In this document: positions 1 to 19,009 of the stretch, piece by piece
Layout of the letters: every line of letters starts with the position of its first letter
Position numbering within the stretch: the stretch's first letter is position 1
Assembly: GCA_023974075.1 (NCBI GenBank)
Contig: CM043796.1
Location: forward strand, 20,778,427 to 20,842,426
Direction of reading: 5' to 3'
Source: Chaenocephalus aceratus
Lineage: Eukaryota; Chordata; Actinopteri; Perciformes; Channichthyidae
DNA: 64,000 nt
Program-made: the position numbers and the translations under genes
Notes under the pieces: model-generated
What the model was told of the DNA's origin: nothing
The model's input: only the letters and a program-made list of their open reading frames with translations
The model's database searches: none

Positions 1-9118
<9,118 letters not shown>

Positions 9119-9393
9119 AACAACAGCTCCTTTTTGTACACAAAACCACTAGCTCTAAAGATGTGTATTGAATCATTCCACTCAGCATTCCCTCAACCTT
9201 TAGGTAAAATAACAATGCTATACTCCTGTATATATAAAAGAGCATGCACACCTTTAACAACATGTCTATTTCACTGTTGTAGACTACTTTCTTAAGTGAC
9301 TAATACTTAAAAGTAAAGTATGCAATGACTAAATACTTACCATCTGTTGCCTCATTAACTGATGTTTGTCATTATGTCAAAGTGTACATTTAA

Positions 9394-10011
9394 CCCTTAT
9401 GTTGTGTTCGGGTCTCCCGTGGCCCGTTTCAAGTTCAAATTATATAATAACAAGGCTTCATGATATCCTCCACTCCACAACAGCTATGTAAACACTACAA
9501 AACTGATTTTGACAATTTTAGCCAAGTCTGAAGGTCTCTAAAAAAAAAAGTGTATAATTTGGTGTTTCGGGTCTGGGAAGACTCGGCAGCATTATTGGGG
9601 GTGACTCGGGGTCAAATTTGACCCCATCAAGATTAATCTTTGACTTTAGACACCCCTCCCCCTTCATCAACTGAAACAATACTTTTTTCGCAACATGCAC
9701 CTGGTCTCCCATCCCTCTGGCCCCCTCCCCCCACGGGAACTCGACCTTTCACAAAGAATATGTACACTAACACTTGAACCTGAACACACATTCACGTGTG
9801 CAATATGTGGTGTAATGTGTTTTGGGGCCATACAATTAAATTACAACAGGATTGTACGGTTATGGATGCATTATAAGTTAGTTAGGATGTAGTTAAAACA
9901 ATATTGGATGATAGTCATTATTTGTGATTGTGTTGGACTCAGATAAATCATGGGTCAAAATTGACCTGCTGACACCATGAACGGTAACAGCTTTTGAACA
10001 CAACACAAGGG
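9394..10011. mobile_element. piggyBac-like MITE in the hdhd2 3' region
   Basis: A 618-bp segment is bounded on both sides by TTAA (9390-9393 and 10012-10015). Its inverted termini are CCCTTATGTTGTGTTCGGGT on the left and GAACACAACACAAGGG on the right. TTAA targets with CCCTT-starting ends are the hallmark of piggyBac elements. Inside are GGGTCAAATTTGACCC-type palindromic blocks and no transposase. It lies 272 bp after the hdhd2 stop, before AATAAA signals, so it may be in the 3' UTR. Confidence 0.8.
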
Positions 10012-10015
10012 TTAA

Positions 10016-11400
10016 GTTGGAATAAAAAAGATAACACGAACACTGCATTATTTCACAGTGTTCTTTGTATAGATGAAATAAAAAGGCTGCTGTAAGAAGT
10101 GGCAGTGGTAATGTTGTAAAATAGATATAGAGAGTAACTTGTCATTCTGTGCAATTATTATATGATTTGCTGTTTCATCTGCTTACTGTTCATCAAAAGA
10201 ATGCAAAAAAAACGTGGTTGACATCAACATATCTGATCAGTATTTCATCATGGAAGTTAAATCAGAATCAGAATAATTTCATTATCCTGTGGAGGAAATG
10301 TTTTGTGACCGTTGCTATATTTTAGAACAAACATACTTATAAAAACATAAAAAGTTAAAGTAAAAACGTGCAATACAAAATAACAACGATAATTGCAATA
10401 AAAGTTACCTGAAAATATATATATGAATATATGTATGCATGCAAATCAAAGTGAATGTATGTAGTACATATGCCGGGCCTGTAAGTGGTGCTGTACTTCC
10501 GCCACAAAATACACCAAAAGCAGCGAAGAAGACCCCCGAGCATGGTTGCCATGGTTGCCCTTCTGTTTAGGCTCCGCGGTGGATTTAGCAACATGTAGTT
10601 CATGTAATTCTCCATGTCCACTTGTTGCTGATGGTTGTGGTAGAGGAGCTGTAGATTTTGCACTAACATCTGTAGCATGGTCGAGCTGTAGATGTTGCAC
10701 TAACATCTGTAGCATGGTCAGTAGCAGTAGCTACTGACAGTAGCTACTGACCATGCTACAGCAGTGAGCAGCAGAGGTGGGGCTATGGCTCATCGTTATC
10801 AGGAAATTATCGTATAGGACATACACACTGAGCCGTTTAGCCCCCCAGAGCGTTCTGTTTGCAGATCTATCCACCTTGGGACCCGTTATCATTTGCGGGG
10901 TCCGTTTCCGCATTTCCGTTAAGGCCTTGTGTGAACGAACGGGCTATACGAAAGAGAAAAGTAGCGGATACAACCGTTTGCGTTCTCGTGTAAACAGCAC
11001 CTTAGAGTCAGTCAGACCAGTAATCCAACACAAAGGGACCTACCTGAGGTCTTGTTGACCTGTGCTTCCCCGTCCATATAATGGGATTACTTCGTCTCGG
11101 CTGATACCGGTTTTACACACAGGACACACTTGTCTGTTGGGTCTGGTCTCCAACCACTACACAAAGACAAATACATTAAATACCTGGCTGTCTGCATCAG
11201 TTACAGTATACACCAACAATTGCAATACAATGTCATTTAAAAAATAGTGAATAAGGAGAAAATAAATTAAGGTTCAGCTTACCTGATGCAAGCAAGGCCA
11301 ACTGATAGGAAGATGGTGCAAAGGAAAAGGAGAGTGGACACGAAAGAGGTTTGATTAATAAAACATATACGAACCACAAGGCTGAGCCACATATAAAACA
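10016..11400. other. Intergenic, repeat-derived; no gene
   Basis: 10016-10200 continues the hdhd2 3' region, and part of it is duplicated at about 30945-31025. Around 10258, AATCAGAATCAGAATAATTT resembles a LINE 3' end. 10620-10760 has a tandem duplication ending in a hairpin. 10790-11060 is GC-richer and unrecognised. No convincing exon or RNA gene was seen. Confidence 0.5.
10709..10759. repeat. Perfect 16-bp hairpin with nested CAGTAGCTACTG palindrome
   Basis: GTAGCATGGTCAGTAG at 10709-10724 is the exact reverse complement of CTACTGACCATGCTAC at 10744-10759. The loop contains CAGTAGCTACTG. The 5' arm belongs to a unit (TTGCACTAACATCTGTAGC...) tandemly repeated just upstream. Confidence 0.9.
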
Positions 11401-11419
11401 CTAATTTAATCAATAACTG

Positions 11420-12091
11420 TAATTAACTTGTAATTTCCTGATTTTAAATTGTCTGATATTAATCTTAGTGTCTGTAATAAGTTAAAATATCTTGGACACT
11501 TTATTACAGAACAAATGACAGATGATGAAGATATTTATAGGCAATGCCGCATGATGTATGCACAAGCAAACATTCTCCTACGTAAGTTTGGTGCATGTAC
11601 AGATGGAGTGAAGATGTCTCTGTTCAGAGCATATTGCACACCGCTCTATACGGCACATTTGTGGTCAAACTACAGAAAAGCAAGTTTACGGAAACTTCAA
11701 GTAGCTTATAATGATGTCATGAGAATATTGCTGAAGAGACCTCGATGGTCGAGTGCAAGTGAAATGTTTGTGGCTGCAGGAGTCAATACTCTACAAGCTG
11801 TTTTAAGAAATCTTATGTATAAATGTATTTGCCGGCTTAATGACTGATAATGAAATCCTCTTGGCCTTATCGAACATAAGGTTTAGTACTACACGCTACC
11901 AATCGCAGCTGTGGAGACATTGGTATAGTTGTCTCTTTGTAGGACACTGATTTAAATTATTCTTAAACTATTAATTCTTTTTATGCTATGTATGTAATTT
12001 ATTATATCTAATGCCTTGTCTTTTATCTATGTAATGTCTTGTCTTTTATCTGGACCCTGAGTCTGTAATAAAGTTTTCATTCATTCATTCA
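11420..12091 (+). mobile_element. 5'-truncated LINE with (ATTC)n tail
   Basis: The frame 11449-11847 (MSDINLSVCNKLKYLGHFITE...) reads like the C-terminal part of a non-LTR reverse transcriptase: KLKYLGHFI followed by a thumb/connection-like region. It is followed by about 230 bp of 3' UTR, AATAAAG, and an (ATTC)3 tail at 12078-12091. No RT catalytic motif is present, so only the 3' end was inserted. The exact clade is not determined. Confidence 0.7.
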
Positions 12092-12457
12092 TAACTAGAG
12101 AATGCAATTCCTGAATAAATTGCTAGTGGGAATGCTTTATGCTGAAAATCTGACGCTAAACTGCTATGCTGAAATGTAATGGGTAAGAAGAAAGTGAAGA
12201 ATTTCGATTGAAATGATACATGAACACTGGGGAGTTGAATGTGTGATGAGGGAAGAAAAGAAAGTAAAAAGGCTTGGAAAAGCAGCAGATTATTTGAACT
12301 GCAAACTTCTGAACTAACTTGATGGTGAATGATCTGTCGCCATGGCAACGGCATTTGATGACACCCCATACTACGCTTAGATGCGTTGATGGCTGCATCG
12401 TTACCAAACCTGTGAAGTTTTGGGGCGTTTGGAGCAGTTTCACTGAAGTTATGAGAA
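12092..12457. other. Unannotated spacer with a CCATGGCAACGGC repeat
   Basis: No coding sequence. The block CGCCATGGCAACGGCATTTGA near 12337 reappears at about 18300, right of the DIRS-like element, followed in both cases by a related GTGAAGTTT block. The two flanks therefore look like members of one repeat family, either the pre-insertion target or two copies. Confidence 0.5.
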
Positions 12458-12761
12458 AACTATAGGTTACTTACGTAACCCCAGGCCTCAGAGTAACATG
12501 AAGTGAGATGTCTCACTATGGGATGCGCCTCATCGCGGAGCAAACAGAAGCATCAATCTCATTACGCCAATCCTGATTGGCCGGTGATTCTTGACGTCAA
12601 CGTCAGGGGAAATCACCCCCTATAAGTAGCCTGCGCCACGACGCATGCGTCATTCAAAATAAGCACCTCTTCTCGCTTCACCATAGCAAGGAGGGCCGTC
12701 TGGTGAGACATCTCACTTCATGTTACTCTGAGTAGTGGGGTTACGTAAGTAACCTATAGTT
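12458..12761. repeat. 59-bp inverted arms around the left ITR
   Basis: AACTATAGGTTACTTACGTA (from 12458) and TACGTAAGTAACCTATAGTT (to 12761) are exact complements, and the complementarity runs about 59 bp with a few mismatches, to GTGAGATGTCTCAC. This fits an outer end plus an internal complementary region. Confidence 0.85.
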
Positions 12762-13419
12762 CTATTTCGTCCCTACTGACCGCCAGAGGCGGTGCTTTAG
12801 CACTGGATATGTCCATCGCGCGCATGCGCAGCTCGAGTACCAATAACAACAAAGTCACCTGTGACCCACGTGACACCGGCTATATCAGCCGGTATTGCCA
12901 GAGGATCTGTTCCTTTTCATCTTCTCGCTGCGCGAGGGTACCGTGGCTACGTTTTCGTAGCCTACAGCGTTCAGGTTTGAGCGTTTGATCTGAGGGATTT
13001 TCTCTGCAAACAGCTGGCCGCGTGAAGCTTCGCGACTGACAGTCGGGGCTGCGGGTCGTTAGACGCGTCCTCCAGGAGCTGCGCCGGCTGTGCAGAGCCT
13101 CAACAGACAGGTTTGTGTCAGCTTGTTGCTGGTGATGGCTGTGTTTCCACACCCGCTCCCAGCCAAGTTGTCCTGATTACCGTCTTATTGTTTGTGGCTT
13201 AGACTTTCTGGTGACGACAGTGTTCCCGCTTCCTCTCCCATAAAGTTGCCCTTATGCTCTTTTGAAAGTTCTGCTTGTGGCGTTGTGCCCGAGCTATCAT
13301 TAGCATTTGAGTCCCAGCTTTGGCTGCGTCCCTCATTCGATTTAGTATGGAAAGCCAAGAGTGTCATACTTTAAACCCGTTTTTCGTTTAGATGCAGAAA
13401 GTAAGGTAAGTACTTTCTA

Positions 13420-14640
13420 TTTTCTAGAAGCTATTATCTGGTCTTAACATTTGTGTTCTGACTTGGTCGCTTGATTGTTAGCAGCAGCCGCTTGGCTAAC
13501 ACCTTGCTGTTGAGCTTAACTATTAACTCAGGGCAGTGCTCCCGCTCCCTGTAGCATAGGGTTTGATTGCAGTAGCGCTAGATCGTTGTATTACTGCTCC
13601 TAGTACTAGACTCCTAGCACTAGGATGATATGCAGAGAACATCTTCACGGCGGGTGCTGTGTGCTCGGCATGTGCGGTTACTACTGTAACCAGACAAGGT
13701 TCTATGCGGGCTGTTCTCTTTCTTAGAAGCTAATTATCTGGTCTTAACACTGTGTTGTGACTTGGTTGCTTGATTGTTAGCAGCAGCCGCTTGGCTAACA
13801 CCTTGCATGTACGGTTAAGCTTCATTATTTAACTCAGCCGGTGAGGGCAGTGCTCTCGCTGCTGCTCCCGGTAAACGCATGGTATGGTTGCAGTAGCGCT
13901 ATATCGTTGTATTTACTGCTCCTAGTACTAGACTCCTAGCACTAGGACGATATGCAGAGAACAATCTTCACTGTGTGTGCCGTGTGCTCTGCATGTATGG
14001 CCATTAAGGAGGATTTCATCCTCCCAATATTATATTGTCTAGTGGGCAGCCATTGGCTGACACTTTTAGGCACCGGCCACAGTTACTATTGTAACTAAGG
14101 GCTAAGCCGTAAGTACTGGCCATAATTACTACTGTAACTACGGTTCCAAGCTGTGTAAGTACTGGCCATAGTTAATACTGTAACTACGGGGTTAAGCCGT
14201 AAGTACTGGCCATAGTTACTACTGTAACTACGGTTCCAAGCCGTGCACGTACTGGCCATAGGCAATACCGTAACTACGGCTCTATGCCGTGTAAGTACTG
14301 GCCATAGTTACTACTGTAACTACGGTTCTAAACCATGTAAGTACTGGCCATAGTTACTACTGTAACTACGGTTCCAATCCGTGCAAGTACTGGCCAGAGT
14401 TACTACTGTAACTACGGCTCTATGCTGTGTAAGTATCCAAGCCGTGCAAGTACTGGCCAGAGTTACGACTGTAACTACGGTTCTAAGCCGTGTAAGTACT
14501 GGCCATAGTTACTACTGTAACTACGGTTAGATGCCGTGTGAGCCCTGGCCATGGTTACTGCTGTAACTACGGCTCTGTGCTATTCTATTCTTTAGAAGCT
14601 AGTTATCTGGTCTTAAACATGTGTGTTATTTGACTTGATC
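13420..14640. repeat. Long imperfect repeats (TTAGAAGCTA...TTATCTGGTCTTAA)
   Basis: A block with AGAAGCTA/TTATCTGGTCTTAACA followed by GCTTGATTGTTAGCAGCAGCCGC appears at about 13422, 13721 and 14591. The first two copies are about 300 bp apart and the third is separated by the 46-bp array. Confidence 0.85.
14053..14560. repeat. 46-bp tandem array, about 10 copies
   Basis: The unit runs from GGCCATAGTTACTACTGTAA through CTACGGTTCCAAGCCGTG to the next GTACTGGCC. Units are mildly diverged, and each contains the quasi-palindrome AGTTACTACTGTAACT. One unit is shortened near 14430. Confidence 0.92.
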
Positions 14641-14831
14641 TCGCTTGATCGTTAGCAGCAGCCGCTCGGCTAACGTCTTGCGTATACTGTTAGCTTCTTT
14701 ATTTTACCCAGCTAGGTGAAGGCAGTGCTCTCGCTCCCGCTCCCTCTACCGGTAATGCGGATGTAGCTACATCCCTTTTTCTGTTCGGCGAGTAGTAGCA
14801 CCGCTCTACTCTTCCCGTTCAGCAGGTAGCC

Positions 14832-15290
14832 GGTGAAGGCTGTGTTCCCGCACCCGCTCCCGGTTACACTGCATCTGGCGTTCGTCTCTAACTCAACCAG
14901 TGAAGGCAGTTCTCGCCCCCGCTCCTGGTAGACGCCAAACCGCCTTGTTTTTTCTGTTAAGCAGGTAGCTGGTGAAGGCTGTGTTCCCGCACCCGCTCCC
15001 GGTTACGCTGCATCTGGCATTCGTCTCTAACTCGACCAGTGAAGGCAGTGTTCTCGCCCCCGCTCCTGGTAGACGCGGAACTGCCTTGTTTCTCCGTTAA
15101 GCAGGTAGCCGGTGAAGGCTGTGTTCCCGCACCCGCTCCCGGTTACACTGCATCTGGCATTCGTCTCTAACTCAACCAGTGAAGGCAGTTCTCGCCCCCG
15201 CTCCTGGTAGACGCCAAACTGCCTTGTTTTTCTGTTAAGCAGGTAGCTGGTGAAGGCTGTGTTCCCGCACCCGCTCCCGGTTACACTGCA
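14832..15290. repeat. About 139-bp tandem repeat, 3-4 copies
   Basis: Starts at about 14832, 14971, 15111 and 15249, each beginning GGTGAAGGCTGTGTTCCCGC and containing GGTTACACTGCATCTGGC and CGCCCCCGCTCCTGGTAGAC. The last copy breaks off at about 15292, where the duplicated gag-side block begins. Confidence 0.92.
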
Positions 15291-15291
15291 T

Positions 15292-16980
15292 CTCGGCCAA
15301 CTTGCCCTCTTCTCCAGCCTGGGCTGGGGACTCGGGATGGGCTGCGACCTCTGCGTTTTCGGTGTTTTAAACCGAGCAGAATTCGAGGCAGCTTGGGTGT
15401 CGTGAGTATCTCCTGCTGCATGCTCCTTAGAGCCAGCTGAGATGTCACGCTTACAGCTCCAGCCGGCACTGCGCGTGGCGGTGGTGCCTTCACAGACCCG
15501 TCAATAATCCGCCTTTTGAGAGATGCCGTTGCTGCTCTCAAAAGGGGAGAAAATTGGTTTTATTGATTTTCTATTCATTTTTCTGAGCTGCGCCCTCGGC
15601 CCTCGGCCTGGATGCGTCAGCGGCAAATGTTTAATGACAGAGGAATCAACCAACGTGTGACATGTGTTTGTGCGGACTTGAGGATGGCGTTTAGGCATCT
15701 CTCGAGGCGGCGGGAACACATTCACGGAGGGGAGAAGGAGGGGCTGTCACGCCGCTCGCTTCTTCTTCCTCGACTGCTGGCCGAAATTCTGGGTTGGCTG
15801 AGCCTGAGCTGCAGCCGAAACCGGAGATTTTCTCGGCCAACTTGCCCTCGTCTCCAGCCTGGGCTGGGGACTCGGGATGGGCTGCGACCTCTGCGTCTTC
15901 GGTGTTTTAAACCGAGCAGAGTTCGAGGCAGCTTGGGTGTCGTGAGTATCTCCTGCTGCATGCTCCTTAGAGCCAGCTGAGATGTCACGCTTACGGCCCC
16001 TACACACGGCGGCGTGCGTTGCCGCTTCAACGCTTCTACCCATTCACTTTGAATGGGGTGACGTCACGATTCGCCGAACTGCATTCTGGTAGTAAAGCGT
16101 AGCTTCTCTCGAGGTGCTCGCTGCAAAAGTAGAGCAATGTTCTACTTTTGCCGCCTCGACGGAGGCGTCAGCCAATCAAATCCCTCGTATGTAAATCTGA
16201 CAGTACAAGCAGTAGCCAATCAAACCGGGTGTATGTTGGGAGAGCCAGACCGCAGTTATTTCCCATATGTCAACAAAAGGAGGAGAAAATTATCGTGGCG
16301 GTAGGGAACATACAGGGATACAAACCGGAGGAGCCAGGCATGGGGGGAGGTGGCAGAGACAGTGGGGGAAACTGGTAGGTTTTCGCTTGTTTGGGGAGTT
16401 TATATCCAGTGTATTTCGTTTGAATGGACAGCTAGCAAGCATAGACAGTATATTTAGCCAGCATGGATGTAGCATGAATGCTTTGCTTTGTATTTCCGGG
16501 GCGGGACATTCATGTGGTTGGTTGTTGGTCGGGCTGCTCGCGTTGATTCCCCAAGCTCAAGACACGCCCACCGCCAAGCGGCAACGCACGCCGCCGTGTG
16601 TAGGGGCCGTTACAGCTCCAGCCGGCACAGACCCGTCAATAATCCGCCTTTTGAGAGATGCCGTTGCTGCTCTCAAAAGGGGAGAAAATTGGTTTTATTG
16701 ATTTTCTATTCATTTTTTTGAGCTGCGCCCTCGGCCCTCGGCCCTCGGCCTGGATGCGTCAGCGGCAAATGTTTAATGACAGAGGAATCAACCAACGTGT
16801 GACATGTGTTTGTGCGGACTTGAGGATGGCGTTTAGGCATCTCTCGAGGCGGCTGGAACACATTCGGAGGGGAGAAGGAGGGGCTGTCACGCCGCTCGCT
16901 TCTTCTTCCTCGACTGCTGGCCGAAATTCTGGGTTGGCTGAGCCTGAGCTGCAGCCGGAACCGGAGATTTTCTCGGCCAA
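15292..16980 (-). repeat. 540-bp tandem duplication inside the DIRS-like element
   Basis: Copy 1 spans about 15292-15831. Copy 2 spans about 15832-16975 and is interrupted by a 616-bp MITE. Both contain CTCGGCCAACTTGCCCTC, the GGGGAGAAAATTGGTTTTATTG block and the CCTGAGCTGCAGCCG block. Copy 2 also lacks a few bases (GCGTGGCGGTGGTGCCTTCA is absent after the GCCGGCAC block). The minus strand of each looks like a decayed 3' part of the gag-like frame. Confidence 0.9.
15994..16609. mobile_element. PIF/Harbinger-like MITE with TTA target duplication
   Basis: The ends are exact inverted repeats (CGGCCCCTACACACGGCGGC at 15994 and its complement ending at 16609), at least 34 bp long. TTA lies on both sides (15991-15993, 16610-16612). 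The uninterrupted duplicate at about 15441-15465 shows a single TTA at the same spot, which defines the pre-insertion site. No transposase is inside. Confidence 0.9.
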
Positions 16981-16985
16981 CTTGT

Positions 16986-17783
16986 CTAGTCTGGCCGCAG
17001 CGCGCTGACACGCGGCTTGTAGGTCCATACTGAGACAGGGCGAAGCTGGTGTGCTATCGCCGAGAGAGCAGCCATCGCTCCCGGCTTTGCAGCCTGAGCT
17101 GGTGACACGAAGACGTCGTCTTCTTGCTCATCCGAGTCAGACAGGAGGAACTCAGAGGTGTACTCTTCGTCCTCCATGTAGTCTAACTCCAGGACATCTT
17201 CCGCGGGTGAAACCATGGTGAGGTCCAGTCGGGAGCCCCAGCTTGGTATAGCGTGGGGCCCCGTTCCCGCGTTTCTTCCCGCCACCGGATCTCGGCCTGA
17301 TATGGCGCGGGATTCCGGTTCTGCGGGTGCCGCTGTCGGTGAGCCCCAGATCGCAGTGAGGGGCTCCATCTCTGCGGCAGACGTCCCCGTGTCTTGATTG
17401 CCGGTCGGCGGATCAGTGGACATGAGGGGGTCCCGTCCCGACAGGTTAACTTGTTGCGCTAACCTTCGGTGGAGGCTCTTCACGGTGAGGCGGGCACAAT
17501 GTCCGCACGAGCCGGGGTTGTCGATGGCCTCCTGGGCGTGTTCCAGCCCGAGGCAGGACGAACAGATCTGGTGTGAGTCTGTGCCTGACACTTTCAACCC
17601 GCAACCGCAGCGCCGAGCCTCCGAGTTCCTGACTCCTCTGGTGTGAGGGGGAGAGGCATCCATCTCGTTCGCCGTGAGGCGTGGAGAGGGTCCGCTCATG
17701 ACAGGTACGTTCGAGAAAAAAATGTTTACCGATCTGTCTTTAATCCGGGGGAAAAAAGGACAGCGTGGGTCTTTTTCTCTCAA
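16986..17783 (-). CDS. DIRS gag-like ORF1 (265 aa)
   Basis: An open frame on the minus strand, starting about 300 bp inside the right inverted repeat; the start used may instead be the internal Met at MSGPSPRL (about 17700). Residues around 58-97 form a Cys/His cluster (CGCGLKVSGTDSHQICSSC, then LGLEHA...CGHCA) like the zinc-binding region of gag-like proteins in fish DIRS elements. The C-terminus is acidic (EDVLELDYMEDEEYTSEF). It ends at the edge of the duplicated block, so the original C-terminal part may continue, broken, in 16980-15292. Likely a structural nucleic-acid-binding protein of the element. Confidence 0.55.
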   Translation of the reverse strand: MREKDPRCPFFPRIKDRSVNIFFSNVPVMSGPSPRLTANEMDASPPHTRGVRNSEARRCGCGLKVSGTDSHQICSSCLGLEHAQEAIDNPGSCGHCARLTVKSLHRRLAQQVNLSGRDPLMSTDPPTGNQDTGTSAAEMEPLTAIWGSPTAAPAEPESRAISGRDPVAGRNAGTGPHAIPSWGSRLDLTMVSPAEDVLELDYMEDEEYTSEFLLSDSDEQEDDVFVSPAQAAKPGAMAALSAIAHQLRPVSVWTYKPRVSALRPD

Positions 17784-18252
17784 GGATATTACCTGGTATG
17801 GTAATATTCCTGTAATCCTTTTCTCCTCCGTGGAAGAGAGAAGAAAAAAGTGTCCTCGCTACCGTGGTGTCGGTAGTGAGGGAAAAAACACAAGTTAGCA
17901 ACTGGTGTGTTGCTAACTTGAAGTCAAAACCTTACCTTACTCCAGAGGAAGAACGGCGAGGTTGACTATAATACTCTTCTGTGAGAGAATCGGGTAGCCG
18001 GCTAACGCCCGTCGACCGACAATTAGCTTTGGGTTCAGTCTGTGGACTGTTAAGCTAGCCCGGCTACCGTTCGAGATGTGCTCTGAAGCGAGAAGAGGTG
18101 TTTGAATGACGCATGCGTCGTGGTGCAGGCTACTTATAGGGGGTGATTTCCCCTGACGTTGACGTCAAGAATCACCGGCCAATCAGGATTAGCGTAATGA
18201 GATTGATGCTTCTGTTTGCTCCGCGATGAGGCGCATCCCATAGTGAGACATC

Positions 18253-19009
18253 GAACGGAGTGTTATGAATGAGAACTGTGTTTCATGGCGAGCATTGTGT
18301 TGCCATGGCAACGGCATTTGAAGAAATCTCAAAACTGTCCCGTAGATGTCTTCACGGCCGGACTGTTAGCACACAGGTGAAGTTTGAGCACTTTTTATAA
18401 TTATGTCTCAGGAATGTAGGGTTTGGGAATTATGGCAGTTTTAAAAAAATATATGAAGGCAAATTTCAAGATTTTCTACCCTCTAGCTGTGACATCACAC
18501 ACTCTAGTTAATGTTAAAATCTGAAGAAAACCTCTAAAACAAGGTCTGAACAATGTTTAATATCTCTAAAAGTAAGAATCAAATTTACAAGTTGTTTTAC
18601 GTGAATAATGTCAGAAAGATGTGTAACATTTTATAGTTGTAATGAGGTTTCTGAGTGAAAGTATGAATGAACAGTTAGCAGTTGAAGTCGCATGAAGATT
18701 TGTTGAAGTCTGAAGATTTCCTCTATTGACTTCAATGTTAAAAATGTGATGTATTATGGGATGTATCTCTGGAATTATGAAAGTTATGAATGAGAAAAGT
18801 AATGGCCATCGATTCCCGACCGAGCTGAACGTTTTGATGTTTGAACGGAGTTTCTGCGATGTTCAATGCGGGAGGAGAAGAGGGCCAAAATACCGGCGGA
18901 ATAATAATAAACTTTTCGTCCGTAGAATCACAGATATCTGACGAAATGCTAAAAATCCACCATCAGCTCTTTACAGATAACTAAAGATACAGCAACCTAA
19001 CATTTAAAT
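18253..19009. other. Unannotated spacer between elements
   Basis: No coding sequence recognised. It contains the CCATGGCAACGGCATTTGA block shared with 12337 and two GAACGGAGT blocks (18254 and about 18845). It looks like old non-coding repeat. Confidence 0.4.

Larger units (their letters stand above)
12458..18252 (-). mobile_element. DIRS-like element with inverted terminal repeats, non-autonomous
   Basis: Inverted terminal repeats of about 169 bp (12512-12680 and 18084-18252) share GGATGCGCCTCATCGCGGAG and TTGACGTCAACGTCAGGGG-type blocks in opposite orientation. Just inside the left repeat, 12703-12761 is complementary to the outer left end 12458-12516, like the internal complementary region of DIRS elements. 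The minus-strand ORF at 17783-16986 has a Cys/His cluster as in fish DIRS gag-like proteins. I see no reverse transcriptase or tyrosine recombinase. The middle (12770-15290) is filled by tandem repeats. Assignment to DIRS rests on this architecture plus the ORF1 motif. Confidence 0.6.

Noticed and set aside
14053..15290. Regular direct repeats that could suggest a CRISPR array
   Set aside because: Units are contiguous and diverged, with no unique spacers of constant size, and the sequence is a vertebrate transposon.
16267..16701. 144-aa plus-strand frame crossing the Harbinger-like MITE end
   Set aside because: It runs from the MITE into the duplicated DIRS-like block, so it cannot be an evolved gene.
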